A stretch of 5,184 nt of DNA. It comes from Solirubrobacterales bacterium. Lineage in GTDB: Bacteria > Actinomycetota > Thermoleophilia > Solirubrobacterales > Solirubrobacteraceae. The position numbers were made by a program, and so were the translations under genes. Each line of letters begins with the position of its first letter. The stretch's first letter is position 1. Location of the stretch: NCBI GenBank assembly GCA_019240015.1, contig JAFAZB010000311.1, positions 1 to 5,184 of the forward strand, given 5' to 3'. The notes beneath the pieces are model-generated. The model had not been told where the DNA came from. It saw nothing but the letters and a program-made list of their open reading frames with translations, and made no database searches. Positions 4,243 through 5,184 of the stretch are shown here, one piece after another.

Positions 4243-5184
4243 ATGCGAAACCCCCGTGCGTTTGCCAAGCCCCTGGCTATCGGCGCGCCCGCGCCGGCGC
4301 TCGAGATCCCGTTCAAGCCCAGCCGGATGATCCACTTCCTGGACTTCTCGAACGAGAAGATGGTCGCCAAGGCGCCCGAGATCGCGCCGACCGTCGACAT
4401 CCTGCTCGGCAACCTCGAGGATGCCGTGCCGGTCGATCGCAAGGAGGCCGCGCGGGCGGGGCTGGTGCGCGTCGGCAAGGAGATCGAGCTGGGCGAGACG
4501 CAGCTGTGGGCGCGCGTCAACAGCCTCGAGTCGCCGTGGGTGCTCGACGACCTGACGACCGTGGTGAGCGAGATCGGCGACAGGCTCGAGGTGCTGATGA
4601 TCCCCAAGGTCGAGGGCCCGTGGGACATCCACTACGTCGACCGGCTGCTGGCGCAGCTCGAGGCCAAGGCCGGGCTCGAGCGCCCGCTGCTGGTGCACGC
4701 GATCCTGGAGACCGGCCTGGGGGTCGTCAACCTCGAGCAGATCGCCACCGCCAGCCCGCGGATGCAGGGGATCAGCTTCGGCCCGGCCGACCTCGCGGCC
4801 TCCAGACGGATGAAGACGACCAGGGTCGGCGGCGGCCATCCGGGCTACCGCGTGATCAGCGACCCCGACCCGGACGATCCCGAGGCGCCGCGCCCGACCG
4901 CCCAGCAGGACCCGTGGCACTACTCGCTCGCGAGGATGGTCGACGCCTGCACCTCGGCTGGGATCCTCCCCTTCTACGGCCCCTACGGCGATATTCGCGA
5001 CGTCGAGGGCTGTGAGACCCAGTTCCGGGCCGCTTTCCTGCTCGGCTGCGTCGGGGCGTGGTCGCTTCACCCGGCCCAGATCGAGATCGCCAAGCGGGTG
5101 TTCAGCCCCGACCCCGAGGAGGTCGCCTTCGCCAAGAAGGTGCTCGAGGCGATTCCAGACGGCCGCGGCGTCCACATGATCGAC
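4243..5184 (+). CDS. mcl: Malyl-CoA / beta-methylmalyl-CoA lyase (HpcH/HpaI-CitE family), 3' end cut by window
   Basis: An open frame of 314 codons runs to the window edge without a stop. The product closely resembles my memory of Chloroflexus malyl-CoA lyase throughout: KPLAIGAP (9-16), LLGNLEDAVP (54-63), LWARVN (88-93), SPWVLDD (97-103), IPKVEGPWDIH (120-130), ILETGLGVVNLE (154-165), GPADLAAS (180-187), MKTTRVGGGHP (190-200) and AWSLHPAQIEIAKRVFSP. The enzyme cleaves (S)-malyl-CoA to acetyl-CoA and glyoxylate and beta-methylmalyl-CoA to propionyl-CoA and glyoxylate, using Mg2+. R91, E156 and D183 keep the spacing of R76/E141/D168 in the Rhodobacter enzyme, so substrate and metal binding look intact. 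Known relatives are about 318-348 residues, so some 5-35 residues are missing. It serves the ethylmalonyl-CoA or 3-hydroxypropionate routes; CitE-like citramalyl-CoA activity is an alternative. ATG 4243 matches the family N-terminus. Confidence 0.9.
   Translation, partial: MRNPRAFAKPLAIGAPAPALEIPFKPSRMIHFLDFSNEKMVAKAPEIAPTVDILLGNLEDAVPVDRKEAARAGLVRVGKEIELGETQLWARVNSLESPWVLDDLTTVVSEIGDRLEVLMIPKVEGPWDIHYVDRLLAQLEAKAGLERPLLVHAILETGLGVVNLEQIATASPRMQGISFGPADLAASRRMKTTRVGGGHPGYRVISDPDPDDPEAPRPTAQQDPWHYSLARMVDACTSAGILPFYGPYGDIRDVEGCETQFRAAFLLGCVGAWSLHPAQIEIAKRVFSPDPEEVAFAKKVLEAIPDGRGVHMID

Noticed and set aside
4126..5175. Long minus-strand open frame opposite the lyase gene
   Set aside because: The plus strand encodes a clearly conserved malyl-CoA lyase. 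The minus frame is low-complexity Arg/Asp/Gly/Leu-rich and crosses the palindrome array.

Overview
The window reads as chromosomal DNA of a very high-GC actinobacterium. The order Solirubrobacterales (class Thermoleophilia) is my best guess. The reasons are strong G/C bias at third codon positions, GTG starts, TAnnnT-type -10 boxes and the Cys-rich 'CxGxGCPF' C-terminal module of the secreted protein, which I associate with that lineage from memory. The lineage call is inference, not a database result.

Layout, left to right. Positions 1-69 hold the first codons of a probable minus-strand gene leaving the window, followed by a non-coding stretch of about 190 bases. Positions 262-906 encode a NarL/LuxR-type response regulator. 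Seven bases later a membrane-anchored HisKA_3 histidine kinase follows (914-1777); the pair should be one two-component operon. The kinase runs tail to tail into a MaoC-type hot-dog hydratase on the minus strand (1704-2240), overlapping it by 74 nt. A 142-base divergent gap separates the MaoC start from a secreted protein with four Ig-like repeats (about 2383-4137). A 105-base gap then holds an unusual palindrome array, followed by a malyl-CoA/beta-methylmalyl-CoA lyase (4243 to the window end, lacking only its extreme C-terminus).

The MaoC hydratase and the Mcl lyase probably belong to one pathway. In the ethylmalonyl-CoA and 3-hydroxypropionate routes a hydratase interconverts mesaconyl-CoA and beta-methylmalyl-CoA, and Mcl splits the latter into propionyl-CoA and glyoxylate. 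Here the two genes are separated by the unrelated surface-protein gene and point in opposite directions. Both nevertheless show the same start architecture: a TAnnnT hexamer, exactly 7 nt, then ATG, with no clear Shine-Dalgarno. This suggests leaderless mRNAs.

The standout signal is at 4145-4216: three perfect 24-bp palindromes, directly abutting with no spacer, giving an exact 3 x 24 bp block. All share the core CGCATGCG, but the 8-nt outer arms differ completely between units while remaining perfectly self-complementary. This looks like selection or a mechanism acting on palindromy itself. I do not recognise it as a named repeat family.
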